Part shown: positions 62,679-64,000 of the stretch, in pieces | Layout: each line of letters starts with the position of its first letter | Numbering within the stretch: position 1 is the stretch's first letter | Source: Rohdeia mirabilis | Lineage (GTDB): Bacteria > Planctomycetota > UBA1135 > GCA-002686595 | Assembly (NCBI GenBank): GCA_007750655.1 | Contig: CP036290.1 | Location: 4,030,001 to 4,094,000 of the forward strand | Direction: 5' to 3' | Length of the DNA: 64,000 nucleotides | Position numbers and translations under genes: made by a program | The notes under the pieces: model-generated | Seen by the model: only the letters and a program-made list of their open reading frames with translations | Database searches by the model: none | Told to the model about the DNA's origin: nothing

Positions 62679-64000
62679 GCGACTCCAACCCGCCGGCGGA
62701 CGCCTCCGCCCTGCGCCGCGACGAAGCGGCCGAGAACAGCTTCGTCGTGAAGCGCCCCGTGGCGATCACGATGCTCATGCTCAGCATGGCCGTGTTCGGC
62801 GTGGTGAGCTTCTTCAAGCTGCGGCAGAACCTCCTGCCCGAGATCAGCTACCCGACGCTGACCGTGCGCACGTCCTGGGACGGCGCGGCGCCCGAGGACG
62901 TCGAACAGCGCATCTCGGTCCGCATCTCCGAGTCGCTCGGCACGCTGAAGGGCCTGGTGCGTTCGTCGTCCACGTCGCGCGCCGGCGTGAGCGACATCCT
63001 GCTCGAGTTCGACTGGGGCACCCAGATGAGCTTCGCGGTGCAGGACGTGCGCGAGAAGATCGACCAGGTGCGCCTGCCGGACGGTGTCGAGCGGCCGATC
63101 ATCCTGCGCTACGACCCGAACCTCGACCCGGTGCTGCGGATCGGACTGACCAGCAACCGCGACCTGGGTGACGCGAACGAGGAGTTGATCGCTCTGCGCT
63201 GGATCGCCGAGAACCGCATCAAGCGCGAGCTCGAGTCGATCGGCGGCGTCGCGGCGGTCCAGGTGCGCGGCGGCCTCGAGGAGGAGCTCCACGTCGAGGT
63301 CGATCCGGGCGAACTGGCGTCGCGTCAGCTGTCGCTCGCCCAGGTCTCGGCGCGCCTGGCCCAGGAGAACATCAACGCCGCGGGCGGTTCGCTGCGCGAG
63401 GGCTCGACCGACTACATCGTGCGGACGGTCAACGAGTTCGAGAACCTCGGCGAGATCTCGAACCTCGCGCTCGTGCGACGCGGCGGCGCGACGATCCGCC
63501 TGGCCGACGTGGCAAAGATCACGTCGACCTACAAGAAGCGCGAGGTGACGAGCCGCATCGACGGGCGCGAGTCGGTCGAGCTCGCGATCTTCCGCGAAGC
63601 CGGCGCCGACCTCGTCGCGGTGGCCGAGGCCGTCCGACTGGCCGTGTTCGGCACGCCGGAGCAGCAGGCGTCGGCCGCGAAGATGCTGGAGGAGGGCCGC
63701 GAGCCGAAGACGCTCATGGAGCGCAACAAGACGGACTACCTGGCCTTCAACCAGCGCAAGGAGCTGGACGCGACGCTGCTGTCGGACCAGTCGGTATTCA
63801 TCCGTCAGGCCGTCGCCGACGTGCGCGATTCGGCCCTGATCGGCGCGGTGCTCGCGATCGCGGTGATCTGGGTCTTTCTGCGGCGCCTGTCCGCGACCGG
63901 GATCATCGCCGTCGCCATCCCGATCTCGATCGTCGTCGCCTTCGCCCCCATGTACCTGGGCGGCGTGAGTCTGAACATCATGTCGCTCGGCGGTCTCGCG
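62675..64000 (+). CDS. RND-family inner-membrane efflux pump (AcrB/HAE1 or MdtB type), 3' partial
   Basis: 442 codons visible, running off the window. The start is taken as TTG 62675, which overlaps the adaptor stop by TTGA. N-terminal FVVKRPVAITMLMLSMAVFGVVSFFKL is the first RND helix, then the porter domain begins LPEISYPTLTVRTSWDGAAPEDVEQRI. Helix 2 onward reads FIRQAVADVRDSALIGAVLAIAVIWVFLRR and IIAVAIPISIVVAFAPMYLGGVSLNIMSLGGLA, typical of HAE1-type pumps where the proton-relay Asp pair would follow just beyond the edge. Operon with the adaptor; the outer-membrane channel would be outside this window. Confidence 0.92.
   Translation, partial: MSDSNPPADASALRRDEAAENSFVVKRPVAITMLMLSMAVFGVVSFFKLRQNLLPEISYPTLTVRTSWDGAAPEDVEQRISVRISESLGTLKGLVRSSSTSRAGVSDILLEFDWGTQMSFAVQDVREKIDQVRLPDGVERPIILRYDPNLDPVLRIGLTSNRDLGDANEELIALRWIAENRIKRELESIGGVAAVQVRGGLEEELHVEVDPGELASRQLSLAQVSARLAQENINAAGGSLREGSTDYIVRTVNEFENLGEISNLALVRRGGATIRLADVAKITSTYKKREVTSRIDGRESVELAIFREAGADLVAVAEAVRLAVFGTPEQQASAAKMLEEGREPKTLMERNKTDYLAFNQRKELDATLLSDQSVFIRQAVADVRDSALIGAVLAIAVIWVFLRRLSATGIIAVAIPISIVVAFAPMYLGGVSLNIMSLGGLA

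Noticed and set aside
1-64000. CRISPR arrays, tRNA and rRNA genes, insertion sequences, phage genes
   Set aside because: No regularly spaced repeats, cloverleaf-like sequences, transposases or phage proteins were found on either strand.

Overview
The window is one contiguous piece of a very GC-rich (roughly 70 percent by eye) Gram-negative chromosome. Outer-envelope genes (Lnt, ExbB/ExbD, an RND pump), many very large secreted or membrane proteins, and extracytoplasmic-function (ECF) sigma factors fused to long extracytoplasmic tails fit Planctomycetota best. No rRNA, tRNA or ribosomal-protein marker is present, so the phylum is an inference. I found no CRISPR array, insertion sequence, phage gene, tRNA or rRNA.

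Region 1 (1-17173, plus strand) is the most striking part. It holds five consecutive paralogous genes of about 1,050-1,110 residues, the first cut by the window edge. Each encodes a complete two-domain ECF sigma factor (sigma2 + sigma4), one transmembrane helix, then about 800 residues of carboxypeptidase-regulatory-like / Ig-like beta repeats. They look like one-piece membrane-tethered sigma factors whose sensor tail lies outside the cytoplasm. A 124-bp stretch over the sigma4 DNA-binding helix is identical between copies 3 and 4.

Region 2 (17174-24767) has a P-loop NTPase, a 0.5-kb non-coding segment with 11-bp direct repeats and DnaA-box-like motifs, an MFS transporter, two family-4-type glycosyltransferases, a SAM methyltransferase and a DASS/SLC13 anion symporter. 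Region 3 (24793-34271, minus strand) is the rod-shape locus mreB-mreC-mreD-mrdA(PBP2)-rodA, most genes overlapping by a few bases, with a PBP2 nearly twice normal size. It is preceded by a coiled-coil membrane protein and a small membrane protein that are closed off by a 17-bp hairpin. Region 4 (34785-38712) has lnt, a Na+/Ca2+ exchanger and two very small proteins.

Region 5 (38787-47088, minus strand) is a TPR protein - ExbB - ExbD - giant PD40/toroid protein operon, a probable proton-motive-force-coupled envelope machine. Region 6 (47303-50251) has a hypothetical lipoprotein-like protein, a phytanoyl-CoA-dioxygenase-like protein, a PepSY-type membrane protein and a 33-bp perfect inverted repeat with a third nearby copy. 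Region 7 (50252-54160) is a 1,302-residue secreted BNR-propeller protein with an embedded PDZ domain.

Region 8 (54518-60946, minus strand) contains a duplicated two-gene cassette (small membrane protein + alpha/beta hydrolase) in which one hydrolase copy has lost its nucleophile. It also holds a nucleotidyltransferase with a tightly overlapping small partner, and moeA. Region 9 (61308-64000, plus strand) begins an RND efflux operon: a lipoprotein adaptor, then an inner-membrane pump cut by the window edge.
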